The notes under the pieces are model-generated. The model worked only from the letters and a program-made list of their open reading frames with translations, did no database searches and was not told the origin of the DNA. The position numbers and the translations under genes were made by a program. Positions 11,529 through 22,235 of a DNA stretch of 64,000 nucleotides are shown here, piece by piece (the stretch's first letter is position 1; the number at the start of each line of letters is the position of its first letter). Source of the stretch: Lunularia cruciata (lineage: Eukaryota; Streptophyta; Marchantiopsida; Lunulariales; Lunulariaceae); NCBI GenBank assembly GCA_948567375.1, contig OX419760.1:4774001-4838000 (forward strand). The letters run 5' to 3'.

Positions 11529-12175
11529 GAGGAATTGGAGAGATTGTGTGAGGTGGATTGTAGATTTTGGGGATTAAGGTGATTTTGGGCAAAATTTCAA
11601 GTTTGAGATCTGGACTTGAAATTTCTACACATGATAGCTTGGGTTATCTTTCAGTTAGCACAGTTGAAATTATTATGAGAGCTACTATGCGCACTGGGCT
11701 ATAATTTTTGAAAGTTGATAGGGTAAAGTGTTCCCGTAACTGCATGCTCTTTGGAAAATTGTACAGAGTCTACCATTTCTTCAATTTTCAGTGAATTGTC
11801 CTGAAAATTTCCAAGAAAATTAAGTGGATTGTATCCTACCTGCAGCCACAAAAGTGAGAGAGAGATCGTTTTTGCACAGGGCGTTATGAGTTTTTGAAGT
11901 AAGGGGGGTGGTTTTCAGACCAAATCTGAAAATTGTTTGCTGAATAGAAAGATGTCTAGGCCAAATGGCTCAATGAAAAGATCTAAAATTTTTCAAGGAG
12001 AGATATCAAAGAGCTGTGATCAAGTATGCAAAATTTCAGAGGCTTGTGACATACTGGTTGGGCGATTTGAGTGACATTTTGAGGAAGGGTCAATTCTGCA
12101 GAGTTTAGGTCTCATGCATGAGGAGTTTGAGATCAACAAAAAGCAGGTTTGACTGTTTAGATTCATCTTGGGAAC

Positions 12176-12649
12176 ATGGAGGGTCATCAAGAGTGGAAAT
12201 TGAGATTATGCAAGGTTCCCCAAGGGTTTGAGGTGATTTTAGGGGTGGATTTGAGGAAAAGAGATTTTACAATAGAATTTGAAGAGAGTGTTGAGAGGAT
12301 CCAAAAACCTACACCACTTGGAGGAAAGAGTGAGTCTAAGTGCTTTCTATGTGGAGAGAAGGGACATAAGGCAAGTTCATGTCCATTGACCTTTGAGAGC
12401 AAGAGATTGAGGGAAAGGAGAGGCTTACTTGACTTGGGTTTGCATGTTGGACCTTCTTCACCAAGATTGGGAGGGAGAAGATCTAAGACCAAGGAGTTGT
12501 GTGAGCTTTGTGGAGTTAAAGGACTTCCAAAAAGACATGAGTGTAGTGGAGTAAAAGCACTTTTGGAAACTTTGGTGAAGGATGTTGGAGAGAGTCTCAA
12601 TACAGCTACAGAAATACTACCACCTTCATCAGTTAGTTCTCAAGATTAA
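12176..12649 (+). CDS. B1 accessory ORF with CCHC zinc knuckle, upstream of gag
   Basis: 157 residues, intact in B1. It contains CFLCGEKGHKASSC (CX2CX4HX4C, residues about 56-69) and a second Cys/His cluster CELCGVKGLPKRHEC (about residues 109-123). The middle is basic (SKRLRERRG). It ends with TAA at 12647 before a spacer and gag. B2 carries the same frame (49204-49677) with a stop in the first third. Ogre and other Tat-lineage elements also carry an extra ORF upstream of gag, of unknown function. Nucleic-acid binding is the only function the sequence supports. Confidence 0.6.
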   Translation: MEGHQEWKLRLCKVPQGFEVILGVDLRKRDFTIEFEESVERIQKPTPLGGKSESKCFLCGEKGHKASSCPLTFESKRLRERRGLLDLGLHVGPSSPRLGGRRSKTKELCELCGVKGLPKRHECSGVKALLETLVKDVGESLNTATEILPPSSVSSQD

Positions 12650-12884
12650 TGATGGAGATAATCTTTCAACTTATGGATAAACTATACATGAGGGTTTGAT
12701 TAATATGCACTCTAGGATTTGATGTTGCTATAGAAATCTTGGAGCAACCTGAACCTTTTGTGTTCCCTAAGGTGGATTATTCTCAAATGGTGTTAGTCAT
12801 GTATATACTCTATAAGTTATTGAGTGAGAAAAAGAAAAGAGAAAAAGAAAAATTGAGAAAAAAGAAAGATAGTGAGAGGTTAAG

Positions 12885-13548
12885 ATGGGGAAACTTCTGG
12901 TTTTCCTTGGCAAGGATGGAGAAGATGTGGAGGCCTTTGTGAGAGACTTCAAGAGAGCTTGCATAGGAAACAATGAGAGGAGGAAGAATGAGTGGGCCTC
13001 ATTATTACCAGATTTCTTTGAAGATGCAACACTTACATGGTATGAGTCAGAATACCAAAAGAGAGAGAGGAGAGATGGAGAAGAGGAGTCTTGGGAGACT
13101 TTGACTTCAGCACTCATTGAGAACTTTCTTCCTGATGAGAGTTATGAGAGATTGATGAGTGAGGTTACATTTCTCAAGCAAGGAGAAGGAGAGAAAGTGA
13201 GAGTCTATGTGGAAAGAGTGGAAAAGTTGGAGTCCAGATTTCGCATAGTGTTGAGGAAGGGTGGAGATGATGTGGAGACTACAATGATTGGCATAGGGGC
13301 CATGCTCACCAAGAATTTTGTGGGAGGGTTGAGACCACAAATTAGAAGCAAGGTGAGATATGAGAAACCTTCTTCCAAGGTTGAAGCTATCAAGATCGCA
13401 ATTCGTATGGAGGAGAGTTTGGAAGGGGATGAGAGTGATTTGGTGGTGAAGGAGGTTGTGCATCCTCCTCAAGGCTACAAGTATGGTGGAACTTCTGATA
13501 CTTTGGTGACAAGGGTTGCACCACAAGTAGTAGTTGCTCCAGTTCTTG
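12885..13548 (+). pseudogene. B1 gag, N-terminal capsid part, cut by insertion C
   Basis: Starts MGKLLVFLGKDGEDVEAFVR and contains the plant retrotransposon gag pattern (ERRKNEWASLLPDFFEDATL, then LKQGEGEKVRVYVERVEKLE). It is open until the C insertion at 13549 and resumes at 17325 with the proline-rich LAPPPKDP segment seen in B2 (50548 on). Role: capsid assembly. Confidence 0.85.
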
Positions 13549-16500
13549 TGTGACAACCCGGCAAATATCACTTTTGCGGTAATTGGGTAAGTAAAGTTTG
13601 TTCCCGCAAAGATACGAGTCAGAAATGTTCAAATACGAGGTCAAACAGTAACATGTAGTTCTTCTTGAGTTCTTCTTTAATCTCTCAGGGAGAAACCACA
13701 CCCAAAAGAGAGTAACAGCACTGACTCGCAGTCTTGTCACAAATTCACACTTCTTAATCACAACTCCATCAAATCTTTCCAAACAATCTTGATTGCGATG
13801 ATTCAGGCTCTCCCAAAAACGGCACTTCACTGCAAAACGACTTTGCCTCAGAATTGTGTTCTACCCTTCCACTAAAGGCACAACTTCCTTGATCGAAATT
13901 GCTTCATATCAACTTCGCACTGCACTCACAAATGCAGAATACTACCAACACTACAATTCCTCTCAGATCTGTCAAGGCATTGCTTTGATTGCACTTCATT
14001 CAGGATCAAACACACAGAATGAAGATCAAGGTTGAGGAATCCAACATCCAACAAGCACTTTGACTTGCACTTCAAATTTCTCCAAACATTCACAAACACA
14101 ATCACAAAGTTGATACTCGGAATCAAGCTCAAGCGATGAGCACTGCTTCACAGCACTTCGCTTTATCTATTCTCAAAAATAATGAGCACTGAACAACATT
14201 TTCCTACGAATGCCACTCTTAAATAGTGAAGCAATCGACAGTTCTAACAACTATACCATTCTACCACAACTGTTCTAACCTGCAGATCCAAAATGACAAT
14301 GCACCTCTTCATATCTGCTTCTTCAAATCTCAAATCTATTACTACTCCAATCCGATGTCTACTTCTTCTTTGGCTTTCAAACCCGAACCCGAAGTAATCT
14401 TACTTCCTACTATCTTTTCCTCGGGTTTCACATCTTCTACTTCTTCTACCAATTTCAGTAATTCTCTTTCCTGATATGAAATTTCACTAGTCGGTAATCT
14501 ATCTAACTCCTTATCTCCCGACCCACTCTTCTCTAATGTCCCTGAGGGTAACTCCAAAGACATTTGGACTCCTATGTTATCTACTTTGGTTTTTGCCTTA
14601 ACATCTTTCCGAAGCTTTTCTAACTCTATTTTCACTAAGTCTAATCTAATTGAAATGTTATCCTCTACTTCTAACACCTTTCTGTCTACACAAGTTCTTA
14701 GTTTTATTAACAAGGCATTCATCTCCGTGTCCTTTGCTTGTCTTCGCCTCGTCTCCTGTACCAACAACTTCAACTCGTGCAGTCGCACTTCTTCAATTCA
14801 AACGTTGGCTTCTGTACTTAACATTGCATTCACCCTGAGGACTATCTCCTTCAATGGCTCTAATCTTGTCTTCTGTTCTTGTTCACGATCTGCAAGCCAT
14901 TCCTCTCGGTACATCGCCAACTCTTCCTTGAACTCGGCTTTCACCGCTTCCTTCTCTTTCTCCTTCTGTACAACTTTCTCTTCTTGATTACGAAGTAACT
15001 CTCGTAATCTCTCTTCTTCTCTATACCACGCGGACAACTCTCTTTGCCAAAGTTGCTTCTTCTCCTCCATACTCTCCATCACTTGATCGAGCTCTTGATC
15101 TTTCGATGCTACCCTTGCCATAGCATGGATAAGCTCTACTCTTGAATCAGCAAACTGCTGCTTCAAGATTTTGTGCTCCGCTACCTGTCTCTCCCTTGCG
15201 ATATCACTCTTCCTTGCAAGATCCTCTCGATAGCTCACTTCTCTCTTCAGGTCTTTGATTACCTGACTTCTCTCTACTGCTTCCGCTTGCAGTACTTCTC
15301 TCTCTTCCTTACCTCAAGTTATACTCCTCTTCAACTCCGAGTTCTCCTCTTCTAATCTTGCTACCACCTGCAATATAGTCTTTACCTCTGGACAAGTTGA
15401 CTACATCTCCTTCTTCTGCTTCAACTTCACCAACAGCGGGCACACTACCTCTCGCATGTACTCTACTCCCTCACTGGCAACTTCTTCCTCCCACGGAGTA
15501 GTTTCTCTTTTCTCCTCATGTTCTCCAGATACGCGCCTTCTTCTCTGAAGTCTTTGTATCGGGATGGATGCCTCACTACCCGAGCTATCTTCTGCCTCTT
15601 CCTTCACCCTACTCGACCCCGCCTCACACTTTGCCTTACGTCTCAAGCGAACTCCTCGTTGTACTGCGATCTTCTTCTCCTTGAGCACTGGTACTTCGTC
15701 TTCCAACGTCGCATTGTCTTCGGCTTCTACTTCGGCTTGCACTTCTTCTTCGTATTCTTCAGCCACTGGCGCCAAGGTCATTTCTCCACCGTCTTCACTG
15801 TCACTGCTCGTATCTCCGCTCTACAATGTCAGCTCAGGTTCCTCCTCATGTTCCGAGTCCTCCGTCTTAAGCTTGGCCTCGCCTTCTGAGTCTTCATCTT
15901 CTGACTCAATCACCACCATTCCTCGCCGCGGGTTGTTTTTCTGCATCTTCCGAGGTTTCTTGTTTTCTTTGGCTTCTGCTTGCCGAGTTCTCTTCTTCGT
16001 CGGGGTACTTACTACGACCTCCACGTTTTTCCCTATCTTCTTGTAGTAGTTGTCCGTGCTCCGGATTTGGAGAATGTATTGCTGCTCCTCGACATCGACT
16101 TCCTTTTGCACATCCGGATGGAAGTGCAACACCATCTGATTTCACTCCGCCAAGGTCAGCAAATTGAGCCCAAGGTAGAAGTGCGCCGCAAACGGCACAA
16201 TGTAATGTGGAGGCAACTTATCCCGCAGATTCCACACCATCTGCCTAGTTCTCCCGTGAAAACACCTCGCCCAATTAATTGACTCTCCTGCAAACAATTT
16301 GTGAAAGAACACCGCTTGGTGTTTCATCACATATGTTGTTCTCTCCGGCTTCAGGATTGTCATCAAAGCACCCACAATTCCTCTCTTGACAAGATCTTTG
16401 TAACTTTCTACCTTGTACCTATTCTTCGTTCTCTTCGACGAGAAGGCATCTCTCACCTCCTGTGTTTCTTGGGCTATCTCTCCTTTCCCCAAGAACGTGG

Positions 16501-17329
16501 CTTCTTGCTCCGAACCCACCTCCTTCCCAAGTACGAGTCTCTAATCCGACTCTGTCCAGCAAGCCGGATTTCCTCTCTTCCCTTCTTCCTCGGGACCATC
16601 GAGACACTTACTGTCAATGATTTCTGTCATGAATCCTGGAAAACTTACGTTCCAGTTCCATGCCAAAAAGGTGATCGAAGTCGGCTCAAGACTTTGATCC
16701 TCGCTACTACATCTAATCTCCAAATTGCATGATTTCTCGATGCAAATTTGGAGTTCTTCTTCCCTCCTCCCATCTCTTCTACTTTCTTACTGTCTCTCGA
16801 TTTCTCTCTCGTGACTTCTCCCTTGCGCACTAACACGAGTCCAACTCTATTTCCCTTTCCCCGATCACCTGCAAGACGACTCCTCAACGGCAAAGGAAAA
16901 TTGCTCGACATTTCATCGTTCCAGTTTTGATTTTTATAGAGTTGCACTTCTTCATCTTCCGTCACTTCAAGTTTCTACCAAGAAATCACACCTCCAGCAT
17001 GCACCTATCACTGTCAATCAACCTTCGCGTGTATGAGCCGCCAGTTTTGAAACGGTCCCTTCTTGAATTTCTCGCCCCGACGAAAGGTAGTTAGACTGTC
17101 TTCGCCTCGGGTTGAGCTCCCCCCGATCCGAAGACAATCTACTTCGTATTGTATGCTGACAGGGCATTTCCGAGTACTTTGCCTTATGACCCAAAGTCAC
17201 TTTACTTTGGGTTTCATCCCGAAGACGATTTTCTTCGCCTTCTTCGGCCATACAAGCGCAATCCGACTTCTCTATACACTTCTTCTCCTTTATTTTGAAA
17301 AAAACAAAAAATGTGGGCACCACATCTTG
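13544..17329. mobile_element. Insertion C: 3776-bp TG...CA element in B1 gag, solo-LTR-like, with TCTTG target duplication
   Basis: C occupies 13549-17324. It starts TGTGACAACCCGG, ends GGGCACCACA and is flanked by TCTTG at 13544-13548 and 17325-17329. B2 provides the empty site (AGTTCTTGCACCTCC). TG...CA ends and a 5-bp duplication are typical of LTR retroelements, and the TGTGACAACCCGG start is typical of Ty3-type LTRs. I see no pair of internal LTRs, so it is either a large solo LTR or a non-autonomous element. The minus strand carries a decayed coiled-coil coding region over most of its length. Confidence 0.85.
14342..16965 (-). pseudogene. Coiled-coil protein coding remnant inside insertion C
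   Basis: Successive minus-strand frames (16965-16645, 16519-16142, 16135-15821, 15781-15401, 15238-14798, 14788-14342) are separated by single stops or small shifts and read as one decayed protein of roughly 800 residues. In order: a segment with TYVMKHQAVFFHKLFAGES and RTRQMVWNLRDKLPPHY, a basic/acidic linker (TPTKKRTRQ, ESEDEDSEGE), then a long heptad-rich coiled coil (REEERLRELLRNQEEKVV and neighbours). No transposase, polymerase or protease motif is visible. I do not recognise the family. It could be a retroelement accessory protein or a captured host gene. The ORF at 42.5-43.9 kb has a similar basic-acidic-coil order. Confidence 0.5.
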
Positions 17330-17616
17330 CACCTCCACCAAAAGATCCACTCCAAACCATCACATAACAACTTGCGGATCTCATGATCAATGTGGTGCAA
17401 CTATGGGAGAAGAGAGAGGTGGATCAGAATATAGGGAGAGGGCCTAGGAGTTATGGAAACTATCCATATAGAGGAGGCCAACCAGCCAATAATTTCAATG
17501 ATAGAAATTGTTTTGGTTGTGGAGGAAGAGGCCATATCCAAAGGAATTGCCCAAATTCCACTTACCATGGAGGAAGGAGTTATGAGAGAGCCAATAGAGG
17601 GAAAGAGGGAGGTAGT
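17325..17616 (+). pseudogene. B1 gag, C-terminal part with CCHC zinc knuckle
   Basis: Resumes after C with APPPKDPLQTI-like sequence and encodes CFGCGGRGHIQRNC at 17509-17550 (CX2CX4HX4C). It stops matching B2 after KEGGS at about 17616. There GGTAGTGA fuses directly to GACAAGGAGACTC, a point about 2.07 kb further on in B2. Confidence 0.85.
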
Positions 17617-18120
17617 GACAAGGAGACTCTTAAAGCTTTTGTGGAGCTCAAGCAATCCCTTGTTGTAGCTCCAATTCTTGCTAAACCTGATTGGAGTAAG
17701 CCTTTCATCCTCTACACTGATGCTTCTAATGTAGCTATAGGATGCACTCTTAGTCAATTAGACCAAGATGTGCATGATCATCCAATAGCTTATGCTAGTA
17801 GGCAGATGGTTTCAGCAAAGAAGAACTACTCTGTCACGGAGAGAGAAGGGTTGGCAGTGATCTTTGGTCTCAAGAAGTTTAGACACTACTTGATTGGAGG
17901 GAAAGCCACCATTGTCACGGATCGCAAGGCTTTGAAGTACATCTTCAACAAGCCTAATTTTGAAGGGAGACTAGCAAGGTGGATGATACTCTTATCTGAG
18001 TATGACTACACCATTGAGGATAGGCCAGGAAAGAAACATGCAAATGCTGATTTGGTTATCAAGACCCTATGATCATGATGGAGATGAGCCAGTGGATGAT
18101 TCCTTCCCGGATGAGGAGTC
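17617..18120 (+). pseudogene. B1 RNase H
   Basis: In frame with the zinc knuckle across the deletion junction. It encodes PFILYTDASNVAIGCTLSQ (first active-site Asp), NYSVTEREGLAVIFGLKKF (Glu), IVTDRKALKYIF (Asp) and the tail YTIEDRPGKKHANAD. A stop occurs near 18070. B2 has the same domain at 52985-53400. Because protease and reverse transcriptase are missing, this frame is a gag-RNase H fusion by deletion. Confidence 0.85.
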
Positions 18121-19160
18121 ATGACAATCTCAGTCACTCAAGAGGTTCTAATGGAGTACAAGGAGATTGTGGATTTTGTGACAAGAGGTAACTATCCAAA
18201 AGGGATGCATGCTAGGGAGAGGAAGGCCCTTGCAGCAAGATCTAGACCTTACACAATGGTGGAGGATATTCTTTTTCACCAAGGAGCAGATGGTCTACTT
18301 TGAAGAGCAGTGGGTAAGGAAGAGTCTATCCTACTCATAAAGGAGTTTCATGAAGGTTTAGTATGTGGAGGACACTTTGCAAGAAAGGTGACTGCTTTCA
18401 AGATTCTAGATGAAGGTTACCATTGGAGAGGGATTTTCAAGGATTGTCTTGATTATTGCAAAACTTGTCATGTTTGTCAAGCTTTTGCTAGAAAGTCTAC
18501 ATCCACTCCACCACTTAGATCAATTCCATTGCTAGGACCTTTTGAGAAGTGGGGAATTGATTTTGTAGGTCCTCTCAATAGAACCCCAAGGAACAATTGG
18601 TACATTGTGGTAGTTACTGATGACCTTACCAAGTGGGTTGAGGCTAGACCATTGAGGGACAAGAATGAAGATGAAGTGGGTAAATTTCTTTATGAACGCA
18701 TTATCATTAGGTTTGGATGCCCTTTGGAGTTGGTTTCTGATAGAGGAGGAGAGTTTACAGGAAGCATTACTACAGCCATGCTATGACATTTCTCTATCAC
18801 ACATAGAGTAACTACATCCTATAAGCCAAATTCCAATGGCTTGGCAGAGAGAACCAATCAGACCTTGTGCATGATGTTGGCCAAAGATGCAGAAATGGAG
18901 GGGGCTAAACATCATTGGGACAAGAGGATTCATGCAGTTTTGTGGGAATATAGGACAACCATGAAGACTTCCACTGGATATTCTCCATTCCAATTGGTGT
19001 ATGGTATTGAGTCTACCTTACCTATTCACTTTGATCTTCCTACCTTCCAAAGCATTCATAGGAGATTGAAGGAAGCACAAGGAAGTGATGCAGAGAAGTC
19101 AAGGAAGGATCAACTCATGGAGTTGGAAGAGGCAAGAGCAGTTGCTATGGTTTGAGTGGA
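18121..19160 (+). pseudogene. B1 integrase
   Basis: The zinc region HEGLVCGGHFARKV ... CKTCHVCQ (HHCC) is complete. The core has EKWGIDFVGPLNR (Asp), LELVSDRGGEF (Asp) and SNGLAERTNQTL (Glu), a full DDE triad. Next comes LWEYRTTMKTSTGYSPFQLVYG, typical of plant Ty3-type integrases. Breaks are TGA at 18301, TGA at 18784 and TGA at about 19153; otherwise it is near intact. B2 keeps only the N-terminal part. Confidence 0.88.
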
Positions 19161-19469
19161 GCAAACCCAAAGGAAACAAAAGGAGAGCTATGACAAGAGG
19201 CAAGGCAAGAAAAGGTGGAGCCTTTCAAAGAAGGTGATTGGGTAATGTTGTTTGATTCCATTTGATTCAAGAGAGTGCAAAAGAAGTTTTTGCCTAAGTA
19301 CTTTGGACCTTTCATAGTGGAGAAGGTGTGGGGCAATTACACCTATGATCTCAAGGAGTTGGGAGGAAGACACTTTGATAGGATTAACCATGATAAGTTG
19401 AAGATGTACCATAGAAGGTAGAGAGACCTTCACTTTGAGGACAAAGTGAAAACTTAGTCCGGAGGTAAA
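19161..19469 (+). other. B1 end of integrase and polypurine-like tract
   Basis: Decayed integrase tail, then TTAGTCCGGAGGTAAA immediately before the 3' LTR. The purine-rich GGAGGTAAA is the probable plus-strand primer. Confidence 0.55.
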
Positions 19470-20161
19470 TGTAACACTCATTTGTGCATGTGTATGGTAT
19501 TGTGATATTTAGCTTGGTATTACAAGTACTTAAGAGATATTATTTATATAGAGATAAAGGATGGTTCTATATTAGTCATGGTTAGCTAAAGTTAGTCATA
19601 GCTAAGATAGAGGGGACCTTACTTTAGAGGAAGTAGAAAAGATGAGCACCACTATTTTGGATTTTAGTGTGTTGACTTGGTATTATTCCTAGGTGTTTGG
19701 CTTTGAGGAAAGAGCTGAGAACTCTTGGGCCCGCAAGCCTTTTTGTTTTGGATTCTTCTTTAGTCCAAGGATAGCCCATGTGAAGGAATCCTTAACTTAG
19801 TGGTTGGGTCAAGAAAAGACCACATGCTTAGGGGAATATGCCCATGTGAATGGATATTCCTTTCTACTTTTTGACTTTACTTGACTTTTAGTCTAGTAAC
19901 TTGAGTTACTACGGTAATTAGTAACTTTGGTACGTAACTATTTCACAAGTATATAAACAAGGGGTGAGGAGGTAATCATTATCCTTTCAGTTGTAACTAT
20001 CTCTCTCTCATTGAGTTCTCTTGTGAGCAGTGTCTTGAGTCTTGGAGTGTTAGCCTTGGAGGAGTATGATGGAGTTGGGGTTCTTTGCCTTCTTAGTCCA
20101 TGGTGTGCTACCATAATAGCCATCACAGGTTCATCCTGAGTGAGAGACAGGTCGGCTCACA
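19470..20161 (+). repeat. B1 3' LTR
   Basis: 692 bp, TGTAACACTC...GGCTCACA, the pair of the LTR at 10626-11316. The right-hand target duplication TGTC follows at 20162-20165. Confidence 0.93.
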
Positions 20162-20165
20162 TGTC

Positions 20166-20514
20166 AAAGGCATTCCGGCGTCAGGTGTTAGGTCAGGCTA
20201 TGGACCTAAACTGTTTGACTTGGATTGTGAGCCTTGGCTTGGCAGAGTAGCGTAGGATGCGCTTGATAGGCATCACCACTCGGACACTTGTGAGCCCTAT
20301 GCCTATCGAGACGATTCAGGCACATGTTGGGGGCGATGGACCGAGTGGACATGGTATTCTTGGGACACATCCAGTAGCTACTAGGGAGAGTGGTCTACTT
20401 GGAGTCCATCTAGGTGAGCGTGGGCTACTTGGTTACACCCTTGGTCCACATGAGATGCAGCCAGAGGACGTGTGGAGCTTGCAACCAAAGTGGAGGGAAT
20501 TTTTTGCATAGAGG
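20166..20514 (+). pseudogene. A1 cytosine-5 DNA methyltransferase, C-terminal part (motif X and tail)
   Basis: Resumes directly after the right-hand TGTC target duplication of B1. It encodes RRQVLGQAMDLNCLTWIVSLGLA. LGQAMD (20188-20205) corresponds to motif X (GNAV-like) of cytosine-5 methyltransferases. A tail of about 90 codons rich in Gly/His/Pro follows and ends at a TAG near 20510. Joined in order with 9754-10625 it completes a canonical I-to-X catalytic domain, as seen uninterrupted in A2 at 58.2-59.4 kb. Confidence 0.85.
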
Positions 20515-20631
20515 TTGGGACCTCTAATGGTCGGGAGCATGACACTATTGATCCCAAGAGCCTAGTGTAGCAGTCAGTCAGTATGTCTTCCTCTCTTACT
20601 ACAGTTACAGAGGATACTTGGGAGCCAGATC

Positions 20632-21678
20632 TTGGACCCAAGCTTATTGGAGACAAAGACGGAGGGTTTGGAGGTTCTTGAGGAGTCACACAAGTTATTT
20701 TGCCTTCAGTATGAAGGATTGGGTGCTCTGAATGGACCTGGTATACGGATTGAGTTGACTAGCAACACACCAGTTTTCCGACGTCCTTATCGATATAGTG
20801 ATATGGAAAGGACATTGATTCAGAGCCGGAGTAGTGACCTTTTTGAGGCTGGTTTGGTAGAGATTTCACATGGAGAGTATTTATCAGCGACAGTGATGCC
20901 AGCCAAGAAGGATATGCATGGCAACTATACAGATAGGCGGATGTATGGAGATTACCGTCCCATCAACCAACAGACTAGGGCTGATCGGTATGACATGCAT
21001 ACACCGGAGGAGATTTTTGATGCGATAGGGCATGCAAAGATCTTCAATACTTTGGATCTTCGAGAGAGATATCATCAGTTGCCAATCAGGGAGGAAGATA
21101 ACTCCAAGATAGCATTTTGGGCTATTGATTCTCACGGCAAGGATGTGTTATATCAATGGAGGTTCTTACTATTTGGGTTAAAGAACGCTCCTACTGAGTT
21201 CCACAGGGTCATGGATAGGATCCTAGTTTGATTGGATTTTGCTTGATGTTATATTGATGACATTTTGGTTTATAGCACTATTGTGGAGGAGCATGAGAGA
21301 CAATTGTTAGAGGTGTTTGAGAGGTTGAGATCTCATGGACTCAAATTACATCCTGGGAAGTGTAGGTTCTTCCACGAGCAGGTTGAGTATTTGGGTCACA
21401 CTATCTACCCTATAGGACTTGGTGTTCAGTAGACCAAGGTGGAGGCTATTGCACGTATTCCTCGGCCTACGGATGTGACCAGAGTGCGAGCATTCCTTGG
21501 GTTGGCAAACTTCTATCGCCGCTATGTTAGAGGATTTAGTGCCATTGCCAAGGCCTTGACAAAGCTGACCAAGCTTACAGAAGAGTGGTGTTGGGGAGAT
21601 GAGCAGGAGAGAGCTTTTGTAGAGCTCAAGGAAAGGTTGACATCTACTCCTATTTTGAGGAGACCGATCAAGGGATGA
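20632..21678 (+). pseudogene. A1 reverse transcriptase
   Basis: Starts in the inter-domain tail (MDPSLLETKTEG) and contains RMYGDYRPINQQT (motif 2/A region), FNTLDLRERYHQLPI (motif A Asp in TLDL), FLLFGLKNAPTEFHRVMD (motif B/C approach) and the catalytic YIDD at 21250-21261. Then comes the thumb/connection sequence VRAFLGLANFYRRYVRGFSA. Stops: TGA/TAG around 21229-21245, TAG at 21430, and one at the end of this block. The sequence is typical of Ty3-type elements. Role: copying the RNA genome into cDNA. Confidence 0.85.
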
Positions 21679-22235
21679 CCATTTTAGGTTCACACTGTTG
21701 GAGTATGTTGGGGCTTGGAGCGGTGCTCACCCAGCATGATGATGAGGAGAAGGAGTTTGTGGTGGCCTTTGCTAGTCGCTCCAACAATTCAGCGGAGGCA
21801 AAGTATAGTTCCTATGAAGGAGAGTGCTTGGTAGCAATTTGGGCAATAGCACATTTCCGATGTTATCTATTTGGTAACCCCTTCACTCTCATCGCTGATC
21901 ATCAGCCGCTGAAGTGGTTGATGGAGTCCAACAAGCTTTCAGGGAAGCTTGCACAATGGGCTCTGATTTTACTGGAGTATGATTTCACGGTTGTTCACAG
22001 ACCTGGAGTGGTGAACCGTGATGCAAATGGGTTGAGTAGAAACCCATGTCCCAGCCAGCAAGATCAGACCGGAGCACGTTGGCATGGTGAGATAGATGAG
22101 GAGATGGTGCTAGGTTGGCATGCATCGGCCTTTCTGTGTATATTTGTAGAGGCTTTGGTGGTATCTCTCTCAGTGCATACAAGAGGAGTTATTGAGGTCA
22201 TAGATCCAAAGAGTGAAGATGTTGGTACAGTTTAG
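21675..22235 (+). pseudogene. A1 RNase H
   Basis: Encodes LGAVLTQHDDEEKEFVVAFA, then YSSYEGECLVAIWAI, LIADHQPLKWLM and a tail HRPGVVNRDANGLSR, the normal order of Ty3-type RNase H. The Glu and Asp of the active site (SSYEGE, IADH) are present. The first catalytic Asp region is disrupted by a frameshift at about 21675. Role: degrading the RNA strand of the RNA:DNA hybrid. Confidence 0.8.

Larger units (their letters stand above)
10622..20165 (+). mobile_element. Element B1: Tat/Athila-like Ty3-type retrotransposon inserted in A1, with TGTC target duplication
   Basis: The element is 10626-20161 (9536 bp) between duplicated TGTC at 10622-10625 and 20162-20165. It has two near-identical LTRs, a primer-binding site, an extra zinc-knuckle ORF, gag (split by C), RNase H and integrase. 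A2 shows the unoccupied target (AATAGTGTTAGAAGC), which confirms the insertion point inside the methyltransferase. Protease and most of reverse transcriptase are missing compared with B2, so B1 is an internally deleted copy. Confidence 0.93.

Noticed and set aside
15518-16046. Plus-strand Ser/Leu-rich ORFs in insertion C
   Set aside because: Complement of the charged coiled-coil coding region (Glu and Lys codons read as Ser, Leu and Phe).
17063-17386. Plus-strand ORF at the right end of insertion C
   Set aside because: It crosses the C/B1 junction and has no conserved counterpart; it arises from the insertion.
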